Positions 25,154-34,652 of a stretch of 64,000 bases of DNA are shown here, in pieces. A program made the position numbers and the translations under genes. The notes beneath the pieces are model-generated. The model ran no database searches. It was not told the origin of the DNA and saw nothing but the letters and a program-made list of their open reading frames with translations. This stretch comes from Clostridia bacterium (GTDB lineage Bacteria; Bacillota; Clostridia; Christensenellales; Borkfalkiaceae): NCBI GenBank assembly GCA_017457225.1, contig JAFTHW010000004.1:1-64000 (forward strand), given 5' to 3'. The first letter of the stretch is position 1; every line of letters begins with the position of its first letter.

Positions 25154-25912
25154 TTAAATGACGACGATATTCAACGCTTTGAATTGTTCTTTGAGCGCGT
25201 CGGGGAACGCTTCGTCGGTGATGAGTACGTTGATCTCCTCGGGACGGACGAACGTGTAGGGCTTGATTTTGCCGATCTTTGAGCTATCGAGCATCATATA
25301 CGTGAACTTTGCTTTCTTTCTCACGAGCTTGAAAAGATCCGCTTCCATCTGCGTACCGCAGGAAAATCCGTTCTCGGGCGTGAATGCGGACGTGGAGATG
25401 ATCGCCAGCTCGAAATTCGTGTCCGTGAAATAGATGGACGAGAACGAGGACGCCGTCGACAAGTTCTCTTTAATAAGCTGACCGCCCAAAAGATTGACCA
25501 CGACGTTTTTCTTTTTGGCAAGCTCCGTCGCAACGGCGAGTCCGTTCGTGAACACCGTACAATGAATGTCGGGAAGTTCCTTGGCAAGATACAGCGCCGT
25601 CGAGCCGCCGTCGAGGAAAATGGACGCTCCCTCGTCGATAAGCCCCGCCGCTTTTTGCGCGATCTCTATCTTTTCGTCGGTGTGAATGGTCGTCTTTTTG
25701 ACGTACGGTTCCCCCGAAGTTTTCTGCACTTCGCGAACGGACATCGCTCCGCCGCGGATTCGGATGATTTTTCCTTCTTCTTCTAACTGAAACAAGTCCC
25801 TTCTTAGCGTCATTTGCGAAACGTTTGAAAAATGTTCTTCCAGCTGCTCTAACGTGAGCTTGCCGCGCTTGTCCAAAAGTTCGGCGATTGCGTCGATTCT
25901 GTCTCTCTTCAA
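25154..25912 (-). CDS. DeoR/GlpR-family transcription regulator
   Basis: The protein has 252 residues. The N-terminal winged helix-turn-helix (RIDAIAELLDKRGKLTLEQL, then VSQMTLRRDLFQLEEEGKIIRIRGGA) and a DeoRC sugar-phosphate sensing domain with IFLDGGSTALYLAKEL and LLGGQL are typical. Members usually repress a neighbouring sugar operon until a phosphorylated sugar binds. The start is a TTG at 25912, eight bases after GGAGGG. It probably controls itself and the downstream mutarotase gene. Confidence 0.92.
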   Translation of the reverse strand: MKRDRIDAIAELLDKRGKLTLEQLEEHFSNVSQMTLRRDLFQLEEEGKIIRIRGGAMSVREVQKTSGEPYVKKTTIHTDEKIEIAQKAAGLIDEGASIFLDGGSTALYLAKELPDIHCTVFTNGLAVATELAKKKNVVVNLLGGQLIKENLSTASSFSSIYFTDTNFELAIISTSAFTPENGFSCGTQMEADLFKLVRKKAKFTYMMLDSSKIGKIKPYTFVRPEEINVLITDEAFPDALKEQFKALNIVVI

Positions 25913-26086
25913 AAGAAATACCCTCCTCTTTCGTTATCCTTTATAATGTATCACAATTCGACTAAAAAAGCAAGCAAAAAGAAAAAATTTTTCTAAAAAA
26001 TTATAAATTCTAACATTTTGAACCTCTAAACATAACATTTTCACAAAAATAAAGGGAGTTTGCTTAGGCTTAGAGCGCGCAAACGG

Positions 26087-26115
26087 TTGTGTTTTTTTCG
26101 TGAGCGTGGTATAAT
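26087..26115 (+). promoter_or_regulatory. Promoter of the HTH-like gene
   Basis: TTGTGT (26087-26092), a 17-bp spacer and exact TATAAT (26110-26115), 25 bp before the start codon. Confidence 0.65.
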
Positions 26116-26139
26116 GGAAAAAACGAAAGGAGAGCGGAG

Positions 26140-26775
26140 ATGGCGTACGGATTTATCGAGGATTTGGACGGATTTTTTTGTGAGACGTACGAAAGATACG
26201 AAACGATTTGCGCGTTGAGGGGCTACCGTATGCCGCAAATGCAGAAATCGGACGTGGACGAGCTTGGCTTCGTGCGGACGTACACGTTGCCTGCGGAGCG
26301 TAAAAAGTTATGCCATCAAGAAGACAAAACAGAACTTTTAAAACAGCTCAAAGGGAATTTAAGAGATCTTTCTTTTTCCTTTTCGTTTGAGCCGATCGGC
26401 TGGTTTACGCGTCTCCAAAACGTTTTCAAAAAGAACGTTTTTTATAAATTTTTAAAGACGGTTTGGCAACGCCACGGCATAGCGCAAGCGGAAGCAGGCG
26501 CGGAGTTGAGCGTATCTTCCGAAATTTGGAACGGGATTTGTGAAGGTAGATTCTTGCCCTCGAAAAACTTGATTTTTTCTTTGGCAGTCGTCGTCGGGCT
26601 TTCGATGGAAGACACGAAAAAAATGCTTAGTTTATGCGGTTATGCCTTTGATTATACCGAAGCGAAAGACGTTGTCATCTCGTACCTGGTCCAGCAAAAA
26701 GTGCATAATCGGGAGATGGTAAACGCGGCGCTCAAGGAATACAAAATCGAGAACCTGTTCTTAAAAGAAGCATAA
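26140..26775 (+). CDS. Cro/CI-type helix-turn-helix protein, unknown role
   Basis: The protein has 211 residues. The C-terminal 95 residues (AGAELSVSSEIWNGICEG, then LPSKNLIFSLAVVVGLSMED and MLSLCGYAFDYTEAKDVVIS) resemble an XRE-like domain seen in Firmicutes proteins of the form GKSRPSKRTVLALAFAL with LSLEE and AGYALS. The first 100 residues have no recognisable domain. A separate promoter and AAGGAG support expression. It may be a DNA-binding regulator, but the usual recognition-helix residues are only partly kept. It lies between a DeoR regulator and the cysteine T-box with no obvious partner. Confidence 0.7.
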   Translation: MAYGFIEDLDGFFCETYERYETICALRGYRMPQMQKSDVDELGFVRTYTLPAERKKLCHQEDKTELLKQLKGNLRDLSFSFSFEPIGWFTRLQNVFKKNVFYKFLKTVWQRHGIAQAEAGAELSVSSEIWNGICEGRFLPSKNLIFSLAVVVGLSMEDTKKMLSLCGYAFDYTEAKDVVISYLVQQKVHNREMVNAALKEYKIENLFLKEA

Positions 26776-26800
26776 AGACTTGTAAAGGCGCGTAAAATAG

Positions 26801-26829
26801 TTGCGTTTTGTCAAAAAGTATGTTATACT
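26801..26829 (+). promoter_or_regulatory. cysES promoter
   Basis: TTGCGT (26801-26806), a 17-bp spacer and TATACT (26824-26829), just upstream of the T-box leader. Confidence 0.55.
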
Positions 26830-26837
26830 ATGGAAAA

Positions 26838-27117
26838 TGAAATATCCGAGCGGGAAAAGAGTACCTTTTTTCAACGGGCATAAGCAGAGAGAACCGTCGC
26901 AGGCTGAAAGCGGTTCGCGCTTTGAGAAAAAGGGAAAGTGCGTTTTCGCGTTATCAGGACAGACTAATCCTCTGCGGCTGCCTCCGTTATCGGGCGAACG
27001 AGGAAAAATCCACTCCCCTTTTTAGGATAAAACGGATTTTTTGAAGTAAAGTGGAACAGCGTTTCGTCACGCCTTTATACTATGTAGTATGACTACGTAG
27101 CGTAAGGGCGTTTTTTG
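26838..27117 (+). promoter_or_regulatory. T-box riboswitch, probably tRNA-Cys responsive
   Basis: Typical stem I elements occur in order: AGTA of loop E (26860-26863), AGAGAG (26886-26891) and GGCTGAAAGC (26902-26911). TGC at 26939-26941 is a plausible specifier codon. The T-box bulge reads TGGAACAGCG (27052-27061) against the canonical TGGNACCGCG. TGGA can pair with UCCA at the end of tRNA-Cys, whose discriminator base is U. A terminator (27069-27116, T6 tail) follows. Uncharged tRNA should prevent termination and switch on cysE-cysS. Confidence 0.9.
27069..27116 (+). terminator. T-box attenuator terminator
   Basis: ACGCCTTTA pairs with TAAGGGCGT around an inner TACTATGTAG/CTACGTAG-like hairpin, ending in TTTTTT. 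It would form when the T-box is not bound by uncharged tRNA. Confidence 0.75.
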
Positions 27118-27156
27118 TTTCCGAAAACGGAGAAGAAACGCGAAAAGGAGACCGGT

Positions 27157-27837
27157 ATGTTTTTTAAAAATTTAAGAGAAGATATTAAAGCGGCGAAACG
27201 GAACGACCCCGCCGCGCGGAATTGGTTTGAGGTTTGGCTCACGTACTCGGGCGTGCACGCGCTCTCGTGGCACAGAGTCGCGAGGTTTTTTTATAAAATC
27301 AAGCTCAAACTATTGGCGCGGATCATCAGTCAGACGGCGCGGTTTTTCACGGGGATCGAGATCCATCCTGCCGCTTGGATCGAGGGCGGCGTGTTTATCG
27401 ACCACGGCTCGGGCGTCGTGATCGGGGAAACGGCGGAAGTGCATAAGGGCACGGTGATTTATCAGGGCGTTACGCTCGGCGGAACGGGTAAGGAGCGCGG
27501 AAAGCGGCATCCGACGATTATGGAGAACGTCACGCTGTCGGCGGGCGCGAAAGTGCTTGGCGGATTCACCGTTGGCGAGGGCGCGAAGATCGGCGCGGGC
27601 GCGGTGGTTTTGAAAGAAGTCCCCCCCTACGCCACGGTCGTGGGGATCCCGGGACGTATCGTACGGATTCGAAAACCCGAAGAAGTGTTATTAAACGGCG
27701 GCATTATCGCCACGGATGAAAAACCTAAAAAGCGGAAAAGGAAAAGAGAGAAAAAAGCGGAAAACGAGCCCACCAGGGATTTGACGAATTTGGAAAATGT
27801 CCCAAACACGGGTGAGAATCAGGAAGAGGAAAAGTAG
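27157..27837 (+). CDS. cysE: Serine O-acetyltransferase
   Basis: The protein has 226 residues. It makes O-acetylserine from serine and acetyl-CoA, the first step to cysteine. The hexapeptide-repeat left-handed helix is clear: IEIHPAAWIEGGVFIDHGSG and VIGETAEV, with GGTGKERGKRHPTI typical of CysE. The start at 27157 has AAGGAG at good spacing; an upstream ATG at 27115 lies inside the terminator. A basic then acidic tail of about 35 residues (KPKKRKRKREKK) is unusual and looks like an added nucleic-acid-binding extension. It is co-transcribed with cysS under a T-box. Confidence 0.95.
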   Translation: MFFKNLREDIKAAKRNDPAARNWFEVWLTYSGVHALSWHRVARFFYKIKLKLLARIISQTARFFTGIEIHPAAWIEGGVFIDHGSGVVIGETAEVHKGTVIYQGVTLGGTGKERGKRHPTIMENVTLSAGAKVLGGFTVGEGAKIGAGAVVLKEVPPYATVVGIPGRIVRIRKPEEVLLNGGIIATDEKPKKRKRKREKKAENEPTRDLTNLENVPNTGENQEEEK

Positions 27838-27847
27838 GAGAAAGATT

Positions 27848-29248
27848 ATGAAAATTTACAATTCGTTGACGAAAAGAAAAGAAGAATTTATTCCTTTGGA
27901 AGAGAACAAAGTCAAGATGTACGCTTGCGGAATCACGGTATCGGGCGAGGCGCATATCGGGCACGGGTATCAGGCGCTCATTTACGATATTATGAGAAAA
28001 TATCTCAAAAAGCAGGGCTACGACGTGACGTACGCGAGAAATTATACGGACGTGGACGATAAGATTATCGCAAAGTCCAACGAAACGGGAATCCCCGCCG
28101 ACGAATACGCAGCGAAGATGATCGAAAACATCAACGCGATTATGGAAAAATTCCACGTGGACGATCCCGACGTATGGCTCAAGGCGACAGAGAATATCGA
28201 AAACATTATTACTTTTGTGGAAACGCTCATTCAAAAGGGACACGCGTACGCGACCAAGAACGGCGACGTGTACTTTGACGTAGCGTCGTTCCCTGCGTAC
28301 GGAAAGCTGTCGAATCGTAACATCGAAGACGCGCTCGACGGCGTGCGCGTGGACAACGACGAGGAGAAAAAGAATGCGTACGATTTCGCGCTTTGGAAGA
28401 GCGCAAAGGCGGGCGAGATCTTTTGGGAGTCCCCTTGGGGCAAAGGCAGACCGGGCTGGCATATCGAGTGCTCGGCGATGAACCGCGCGGCGTTCGGCGA
28501 ACAGATCGACATTCACGGCGGCGGCAGGGATTTGATCTTCCCCCACCACGAAAACGAGATCGCGCAGACGGAAGCGTTGACGGGAAAACCGTTCGTGCGC
28601 TATTGGACGCATAACGGACTCATCAAAGTCAACGGTCAAAAAATGAGTAAATCGCTCGGGAACAGTTTGCTCCTTGCCGAGCTTTTGGAAAAATATTCGG
28701 ACGAGGCGGTGAAGTTTGCACTGCTCCAGACCAATTATAGAAACGACATCAACGTGACGGACGATCTGTTCCCCGAAGCGGAGAAGCATATCGGACAATT
28801 CTACACGGCGCTTTTGGCGGTGGAAGAGAAAAATCTTGCGTTCACGCCCGATGACGAGGCGGCGGCGAAGAAGATCGACGAGGAGTTTAACGTTTGTATG
28901 AACGACGATTTCAACACCGCGCTTGCGATCAGTAACCTGTTCGGGTATTTCAAAGAACTGAAAAAATACCTCGCGGCGGGTGACGGAAAGGCGGCGGCGT
29001 ACGCGGCGCAGCTCAAAAAGACGTACGCCCTTTTCGGATTTTTTCAAAAGGACGCTCGGGAGTATTTACAGCGTTTTGGAAAGGAAGAGGAGTCTATTCC
29101 CGCCGAAGTCAAAGCGGTGGCTCAAGAGCGTTGGGCGGCTCGCCAAAGCCGAGATTGGGCGAAGAGCGACGAACTCAGAGCCAAGCTTGCGGAGATGGGG
29201 TATTCGGTCAAGGACAGCAAAGAGGGGTACGAATTGACGAAAAATTAA
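27848..29248 (+). CDS. cysS: Cysteine--tRNA ligase
   Basis: The protein has 466 residues. This class I synthetase attaches cysteine to tRNA-Cys. MYACGITV (zinc Cys), HIGH in GEAHIGHGYQ, WHIECSAM, HHENEIAQ and the KMSKS motif in GQKMSKSLGN are all present. GGAG precedes the ATG, ten bases after the cysE stop codon. Control through the upstream T-box links cysteine synthesis and charging to the level of uncharged tRNA-Cys. Confidence 0.97.
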   Translation: MKIYNSLTKRKEEFIPLEENKVKMYACGITVSGEAHIGHGYQALIYDIMRKYLKKQGYDVTYARNYTDVDDKIIAKSNETGIPADEYAAKMIENINAIMEKFHVDDPDVWLKATENIENIITFVETLIQKGHAYATKNGDVYFDVASFPAYGKLSNRNIEDALDGVRVDNDEEKKNAYDFALWKSAKAGEIFWESPWGKGRPGWHIECSAMNRAAFGEQIDIHGGGRDLIFPHHENEIAQTEALTGKPFVRYWTHNGLIKVNGQKMSKSLGNSLLLAELLEKYSDEAVKFALLQTNYRNDINVTDDLFPEAEKHIGQFYTALLAVEEKNLAFTPDDEAAAKKIDEEFNVCMNDDFNTALAISNLFGYFKELKKYLAAGDGKAAAYAAQLKKTYALFGFFQKDAREYLQRFGKEEESIPAEVKAVAQERWAARQSRDWAKSDELRAKLAEMGYSVKDSKEGYELTKN

Positions 29249-29267
29249 CGTAGAACGTTGTGTTTGC

Positions 29268-29296
29268 TTGACAAACGAGACTCGCGATTATATAAT
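29268..29296 (+). promoter_or_regulatory. alaS promoter
   Basis: Exact TTGACA (29268-29273), a 17-bp spacer and exact TATAAT (29291-29296), 42 bp before alaS. There is no T-box. Confidence 0.9.
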
Positions 29297-29337
29297 GTAT
29301 TGTAATCAAGAATTTGCTTCAACACGGAGAAAAGAGA

Positions 29338-31167
29338 ATGAAAACGTATACCGGACAATCTTTAAGAGAAATGTATTTGAACTTTTTCAAGGAACGCGGA
29401 CATAAGGTAATCCCCTCCGCTTCCCTGATTCCCGAAAACGACCCCACCGTTTTGTTCACGACGGCGGGTATGCACCCGCTCGTGCCCTATCTTTTGGGCG
29501 AGAAGCACCCTGCGGGGAAACGACTCACCGATGTGCAAAAATGCGTGCGTACGGGCGACATCGACGATGTGGGCGACGAAAGACATTGCACGTTCTTTGA
29601 AATGCTCGGAAATTGGTCGCTCGGGGACTATTTCAAGGAAGAAATGATTCCTTGGAGTTATGAGTTCTTGACGGGAAAGGAGTATTTGGGAATCCCCTCG
29701 GAGAATATCGCAGTCACCGTTTTTGGCGGCGACGAGAGTCTGCCCCGCGACGACGAGGCGGCGGCGCTTTGGGAAAAAGCGGGCGTGAAAAAGGAAAACA
29801 TCTATTTTATGCCCCGCGAAAACAACTGGTGGGGACCTGCGGGCTTGACAGGGCCTTGCGGTACGGACACCGAAATGTTCGTCATCAGAAAACCCAAGTG
29901 CTCGCCCACCTGCAATCCCGATTGCAACTGCGGCGCGTTCTTGGAGATCTGGAACGACGTATTTATGAGATTCAATAAACAAGCGGACGGCACATTTACC
30001 GAGCTTTCGCAAAAGAACGTGGATACGGGTATGGGCTTGGAACGCGCGCTCTGCGTTTTGAACGGGAAATCCAGCGTTTACGAAACGGATATTTTCGAGA
30101 ATGCGATTAAGGAAATTTCCGCGCTGACGGGCAGAACGTACGGCGAGGACGAAGAGACGACGAAAGCGTTCCGCGTATTGCTCGACCACACCCGAACGGC
30201 GACGTTTATGCTCGGTGACGAAAAGGGTATCGTGCCCTCCAACACCGATCAGGGGTATATATTGCGCCGTATTATTCGCCGCGCAGTCCGTTTCGGGAGA
30301 AAAATCGAACTCCCCGAAGGCAGCCTTGCGAAGATCTCCGCAACGTTTATCGAGGAGTATAAGGACGTATATCCCGAACTCCAGATCAACCGCGCGAAGA
30401 TCGCGGAAGAGCTGGACAGAGAAGAGGCGAAGTTCAACAAAACCTTGCAGCAGGGCTTAAAAGAGTTTGAAAAATGCGTCAACGGGATCGAGAGAAAGAA
30501 TGTGTTTATGTCCCAAAAAGATCCTGCGTACGTGCCTGAAAAGGTGATCGGCGGCAAGCAGGCGTTCCACCTCTACGACACCTATGGCTTCCCCGTAGAG
30601 ATCACGGCGGAAATGGCGAAAGAACGCGGTCTGTCCGTGGATATGGACGGCTACAACGCGGCGTTTGAAGAACACCAGAATAAGAGCAAAGTAGGCAGCG
30701 AGCAGAAATTCGCTTGCGGACTTGCCGACCATAAAGAAGAGACGACGAAACTCCATACGGCAACGCACTTGTTGCACGCGGCGCTCAAGAAAGTATGCTC
30801 CCCCGATGTCAACCAAAAAGGTTCGAACATCACCGAGGAGCGGTTGAGATTCGACTTTAATCTACCTCAACCTATGACGGCGGAAGAGATTAAGGCGGTA
30901 GAAGATCTGGTCAACGAAGTGATCGCAAAAGACCTGCCCGTGGAAATGAAAGAGATTAGCTTGGACGAAGCGAAAGCGGAAGGCTTTACGGGGCTGTTTG
31001 AAAGCAAGTACGGCGAAGTAGTTAAAACGTACACGATCGGCGATTTCTCCAAGGAAATTTGCGGCGGACCGCACGTGGAATCGACGGGAAAACTCGGAAA
31101 ATTCCGCATTGTAAAGGAACAAAGTTGCGGTAGCGGCTTGCGCCGTATTAAAGCGGTTTTGGAATAA
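29338..31167 (+). CDS. alaS: Alanine--tRNA ligase, short form without C-Ala domain
   Basis: The protein has 609 residues, against about 870 for most bacterial AlaRS. The class II catalytic core is intact (FTTAGMHPLVPYL, FFEMLGNWSLGDYF, GMGLERAL). The editing domain is kept, with HLLH in TATHLLHAAL and CGGPHV (usually CGGTHV). The protein ends right after GSGLRRIKAVLE, so the C-terminal C-Ala and oligomerisation part is missing. The next codons soon hit another stop, so this is a genuine short form rather than a simple break. GGAG precedes the ATG at 29338. Confidence 0.94.
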   Translation: MKTYTGQSLREMYLNFFKERGHKVIPSASLIPENDPTVLFTTAGMHPLVPYLLGEKHPAGKRLTDVQKCVRTGDIDDVGDERHCTFFEMLGNWSLGDYFKEEMIPWSYEFLTGKEYLGIPSENIAVTVFGGDESLPRDDEAAALWEKAGVKKENIYFMPRENNWWGPAGLTGPCGTDTEMFVIRKPKCSPTCNPDCNCGAFLEIWNDVFMRFNKQADGTFTELSQKNVDTGMGLERALCVLNGKSSVYETDIFENAIKEISALTGRTYGEDEETTKAFRVLLDHTRTATFMLGDEKGIVPSNTDQGYILRRIIRRAVRFGRKIELPEGSLAKISATFIEEYKDVYPELQINRAKIAEELDREEAKFNKTLQQGLKEFEKCVNGIERKNVFMSQKDPAYVPEKVIGGKQAFHLYDTYGFPVEITAEMAKERGLSVDMDGYNAAFEEHQNKSKVGSEQKFACGLADHKEETTKLHTATHLLHAALKKVCSPDVNQKGSNITEERLRFDFNLPQPMTAEEIKAVEDLVNEVIAKDLPVEMKEISLDEAKAEGFTGLFESKYGEVVKTYTIGDFSKEICGGPHVESTGKLGKFRIVKEQSCGSGLRRIKAVLE

Positions 31168-31188
31168 AACGAGGGCGGCAGGTATTAG

Positions 31189-31572
31189 ATGAACGCGCAA
31201 ACGATGGAAGAAATCCTTCCGAAATTGCTTGAGTTTTTGACGGAGGACGGCTATAAAAAGAAATACTTCCACGAAAAGGGCGGAGATAGCTCTTGCGTGT
31301 ACGTACTCCGATTCCAAAAAGGCAGAGATTATTTCGATTGGCGGGAAGTTTCGGGTGCGGACGAAGTGCATACGATCGCGTACGTAAATGGGGAATACCG
31401 TTTTCCAAACCTTAAAAAGCTCTACCCCAAGGAGTATAGAAAATTTGCTTTCAAACACCTTTTGAAGCGAACTTCGATACAGGAGCGCAGAACATTTGTC
31501 GCAGAGATTTTGAAAAGGGAATTTTCAAGCTCCAAACCCGACTTTTTCGGGATTCCGAAAACGGTCAAATAA
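31189..31572 (+). CDS. Conserved-looking hypothetical protein downstream of alaS
   Basis: The protein has 127 residues that I do not recognise. It starts 21 bp after the alaS stop codon and shares its terminator, so it is likely co-transcribed. The sequence is Lys/Phe/Tyr-rich (about 17 Lys, many aromatic residues) with an alternating beta-like middle (SCVYVLRFQKGRDYFDWREV) and a helical, basic end. No signal peptide or membrane helix is present. A GGCGGCAGGTA sequence upstream is a weak ribosome site. A role linked to tRNA or ribosomes is only a guess from position. Confidence 0.65.
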   Translation: MNAQTMEEILPKLLEFLTEDGYKKKYFHEKGGDSSCVYVLRFQKGRDYFDWREVSGADEVHTIAYVNGEYRFPNLKKLYPKEYRKFAFKHLLKRTSIQERRTFVAEILKREFSSSKPDFFGIPKTVK

Positions 31573-31585
31573 AACGAAAACGAAA

Positions 31586-31620
31586 AACGCCGCTCGGCAT
31601 CAGCCGAGCGGCGTTGATTT
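31586..31620. terminator. Bidirectional terminator
   Basis: A perfect 13-bp stem (31586-31598 with 31603-31615), loop ATCA. It separates the alaS operon from the convergent proline operon. Confidence 0.9.
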
Positions 31621-31629
31621 TACGCAAAT

Positions 31630-32427
31630 TTATTTTTTGAGTTCCAACGTACGCTGATAGGCGGCGTGGACGGCGGCAAGCGTAGCGTTTTTAAATCCTG
31701 CTTTTTCCAAAGCTTGCATACCTGCGATCGTCGTACCGCCGGGGCTGCAAACCGCCGCTATTAGATCGGAAGGATTGCCAAATGCAAGGAGCATTTTTGC
31801 CGCTCCCAATAGAGTTTGCGCGGCGTACAGATCCGCTTTTTCTTTTTCGACTCCGCATTCCACCGCTCCGTTTGCGAGCGCTTCCGCAAACGAATACACG
31901 TACGCAGGTCCGCAGCCAGAGAGCGCGCTCGCCGCGTCGATTTTATCCTCGGAGATCTTGTCAAATACCCCCGCTTTTTCAAAACAGTGCAGGAACTCTT
32001 TTTTGTCCGCTTTCGATACGTCCTCGCAGGCGTAGAGCGTCATTCCTTCGCCGAGTGTGACGGGCGTGTTGGGCATAATCCGAATGACGGGCGCGTCTGC
32101 GCCGACGAACGAACGGATCGCCGCAATCGACAAGCCTGCCGCCATCGTCACGAGCGTGACGTTCGTTCTCTCTTGCACGACGTCGGCAATTTCCGAAAGT
32201 GTTTCTTGCATTCTTTGCGGTTTGACTCCCAACACGATAAACTTGCTCTCTTGTGCAAGCTCGCGGATCGATACGGGGCAAACGCCCAACTCGCTTTGTA
32301 AGGCGGTCGTCTTGTTCTCGTTATGATCGCAAACGGCGATTGTTTCCGCCTGCACGGTTTTCGCCGCCGCTTTTACGAGCGCTCCGCCCATATTCCCGCA
32401 GCCGATAAATCCTAACTTGTATTTCAT
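31630..32427 (-). CDS. proC: Pyrroline-5-carboxylate reductase
   Basis: The protein has 265 residues. It makes proline from pyrroline-5-carboxylate using NAD(P)H. The Rossmann motif GFIGCGNMGGALV, the segment VIRIMPNTPVTLGEG and the dimerisation helix DAASALSGCGPAYVYSFAEAL with GGTTIAGMQALE are typical. AGGAG precedes the ATG at 32427; a much longer upstream frame is not supported. It is last in the order proB-proA-proC. Confidence 0.96.
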   Translation of the reverse strand: MKYKLGFIGCGNMGGALVKAAAKTVQAETIAVCDHNENKTTALQSELGVCPVSIRELAQESKFIVLGVKPQRMQETLSEIADVVQERTNVTLVTMAAGLSIAAIRSFVGADAPVIRIMPNTPVTLGEGMTLYACEDVSKADKKEFLHCFEKAGVFDKISEDKIDAASALSGCGPAYVYSFAEALANGAVECGVEKEKADLYAAQTLLGAAKMLLAFGNPSDLIAAVCSPGGTTIAGMQALEKAGFKNATLAAVHAAYQRTLELKK

Positions 32428-32450
32428 ACTTCTTTCTCCTGAAACGGGGG

Positions 32451-33716
32451 TTAAACTCGTACCTGCCCCGTACCTTTTACGATATATTTGTAAGAACAAA
32501 GTTCCTCCAAGCCCATCGGTCCGCGCGCGTGGAGCTTTTGCGTGGAAATGCCGATCTCGCAGCCTTTTCCAAACTCGCCGCCGTCGGTAAATCGGGTGGA
32601 GGCGTTGACGTACACCGCCGCGCTGTCCACCGCTCTTGTAAACCGTTCCGCCGTTTCCGCGTTCTCGCTCACGATACAATCGCTGTGCTTGGTCGAGTGC
32701 TCCGCAATATGCCCGATCGCTTCCTCTACGCCGCCGACTGTTTTTACGGCGAGTACGTAATCCAAAAACTCCGTATCAAAATCCGCTTCGCTTGCTTGTT
32801 TGCCACCGAGGAGTTTGCGCGCTCGCTCGTCCGAGCGGAATTCTACGATCGGAAGTCCCGCCGCTTTTCGTTCCGTTTGCAAACGGGCTTTGACGAGGGG
32901 CAGGAATTGATCCGCAATCGCCTCGTGCACCAGGCAAACTTCTGCGGCGTTGCAAACGGAGGGGCGGCTGGTTTTGGCATTGTCGAGGATATTTAAGGCT
33001 TTTTCAAGATCCGCCGCCTCGTCCACGTACACGTGACAAATGCCCGTACCCGTTTGAATACAAGGCACTTTCGCGTTTTCCACGCAAGCGCGAATGAGTC
33101 CTGCGCCGCCGCGGGGAATGAGCGCGTCTACGTATCCTACCGCCGTCATCAACTCGGTTGCGCTTTGGCGGGAAACGTCGTCGGGGATTTGGATAAAGTT
33201 TTCGTCCAAGCCCTGCGCTTGGAGCGCAGAACGCAAGATGTCCACGATGGCTTTCGAGGATTGATACGCGTCTTTTCCGCCTCGCAAAATACAGGCGTTT
33301 CCGCTCTTAAAACACAGCGAGCCTGCGTCGGAAGTGACGTTGGGACGGCTCTCGTAAATGATCCCGATGACGCCGAGAGGGACTCGGGTTTTGGTGACTT
33401 GCAGTCCGTTCGCAAGCGTCGTTTTTTCTAAAACGTTTCCGACGGGGTCGGGTAAAGCCGCCACGTCGCGAATCCCTTTCGCCATCGCCGCGATACGGCT
33501 CTCGCTCAAACGGAGTCGGTCGATCATTACGTCGGAAAGGACTCCTTTTGCGAGCATCACGTCGCGCGCGTTCGCCTGTAAAATAACGGAAGCTTGCGAT
33601 TCCAACGCGTCCGCCATTTTCAGGAGCGCCGTATTCTTTTCGGCAGTGGAAAGGAGCGCCAGCTTGACCGCCGCCGCTTTCGCCGATTTTAAAATTTCCT
33701 GCATCGTTTTCGACAT
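32451..33716 (-). CDS. proA: Gamma-glutamyl phosphate reductase
   Basis: The protein has 421 residues. It reduces glutamyl-5-phosphate to the semialdehyde. The aldehyde-dehydrogenase fold is clear, with [27 protein letters not shown] and the catalytic Cys in [15 protein letters not shown] precedes the ATG at 33716, 13 bp after proB. The last codons overlap a copy of the dispersed GGGCAGGTA repeat (32452-32467). Confidence 0.96.
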   Translation of the reverse strand: MSKTMQEILKSAKAAAVKLALLSTAEKNTALLKMADALESQASVILQANARDVMLAKGVLSDVMIDRLRLSESRIAAMAKGIRDVAALPDPVGNVLEKTTLANGLQVTKTRVPLGVIGIIYESRPNVTSDAGSLCFKSGNACILRGGKDAYQSSKAIVDILRSALQAQGLDENFIQIPDDVSRQSATELMTAVGYVDALIPRGGAGLIRACVENAKVPCIQTGTGICHVYVDEAADLEKALNILDNAKTSRPSVCNAAEVCLVHEAIADQFLPLVKARLQTERKAAGLPIVEFRSDERARKLLGGKQASEADFDTEFLDYVLAVKTVGGVEEAIGHIAEHSTKHSDCIVSENAETAERFTRAVDSAAVYVNASTRFTDGGEFGKGCEIGISTQKLHARGPMGLEELCSYKYIVKGTGQVRV

Positions 33717-33729
33717 ACCTGCCTCCGTG

Positions 33730-34509
33730 TCAATCGTTCTTGTCCGCTGCGAAAAATCTTGTATAGCCGCCGAATTTTCCATCTACAATCTCGTATAACC
33801 GTTCGGGCGCGTTGCCGTTCGCGATTACGAGATCACAGCCCGCTTTCGTGCAGATTTGCGCCGCGCGGAGCTTGGTGATCATTCCGCCTGTGCCGAGCGC
33901 CGAGCCCTCGCCGCCTGCCGTCGATAAGAGCGCTTCGTCTACGCCGTAAACTTTTTCCACGAGCGTTGCGCTAGGGTCTTTTCTGGGGTCGGCGGAATAT
34001 AATCCGTCTACGTCCGATAAAATAATCAAAAGATCGGCTTTTACACTCACCGCGACAAGCGCGGAAAGAGTGTCGTTGTCGCCGACTTTGATTTCTTCCG
34101 TTGCAATCGTGTCGTTTTCGTTGATAATGGGGAGTACCCCTAACTCCAACAGTCGTTTTAAAGTATTGTTGAAGTTCTCGTGTCGATCTTCGGCGGTAAA
34201 GTCCGAGCCGGTGAGCAGGATTTGCGCTACCGTATGATCGTATTCGGTGAACAGTCTATCGTATGTATACATTAGTTCACATTGTCCGACGGCTGCTGCC
34301 GCCTGCTTGGTCGGAATGTCCTGCGGTTTTTCTTTGAGGGCTAGCTTGCCCACTCCCATTCCGATCGCGCCCGAGGAAACGAGAATAATTTCGTTGCCTG
34401 CGTTTTTCAGATCGCTCACGGTCTTGCACAGTTCGCTCGTGCGCTTGATATTCAGTTTTCCCGTAGCGTGCGCCAGCGTGGACGTACCTATTTTGATCAC
34501 GATTTTCAT
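33730..34509 (-). CDS. proB: Glutamate 5-kinase without PUA domain
   Basis: The protein has 259 residues. It phosphorylates glutamate, the first and feedback-controlled step of proline synthesis. The amino-acid kinase fold is complete ([54 protein letters not shown]). The C-terminal PUA domain of the usual 360-residue enzyme is absent; short forms of this type are known in other bacteria. The promoter is at 34573-34602. Confidence 0.95.
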   Translation of the reverse strand: MKIVIKIGTSTLAHATGKLNIKRTSELCKTVSDLKNAGNEIILVSSGAIGMGVGKLALKEKPQDIPTKQAAAAVGQCELMYTYDRLFTEYDHTVAQILLTGSDFTAEDRHENFNNTLKRLLELGVLPIINENDTIATEEIKVGDNDTLSALVAVSVKADLLIILSDVDGLYSADPRKDPSATLVEKVYGVDEALLSTAGGEGSALGTGGMITKLRAAQICTKAGCDLVIANGNAPERLYEIVDGKFGGYTRFFAADKND

Positions 34510-34572
34510 AGTTTTTAATTCCTTTTCTTAATTCAAAGGGTATAAGCAAAAGATTTTTTCGATTGTGAATAT

Positions 34573-34602
34573 AGTATAACGCAAAAGAAGTCCGTTTGTC
34601 AA
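34573..34602 (-). promoter_or_regulatory. proBAC promoter
   Basis: On the minus strand exact TTGACA (34602-34597), an 18-bp spacer and TATACT (34578-34573). Confidence 0.75.
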
Positions 34603-34652
34603 GCGATGAATAGGGTAAGAGCCGAAAAAGCGCGAAAACCCCAAAGCGTCGA

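Noticed and set aside
26801..27025. 74-codon frame upstream of cysE
   Set aside because: It coincides with conserved T-box structural elements, which explain the sequence.
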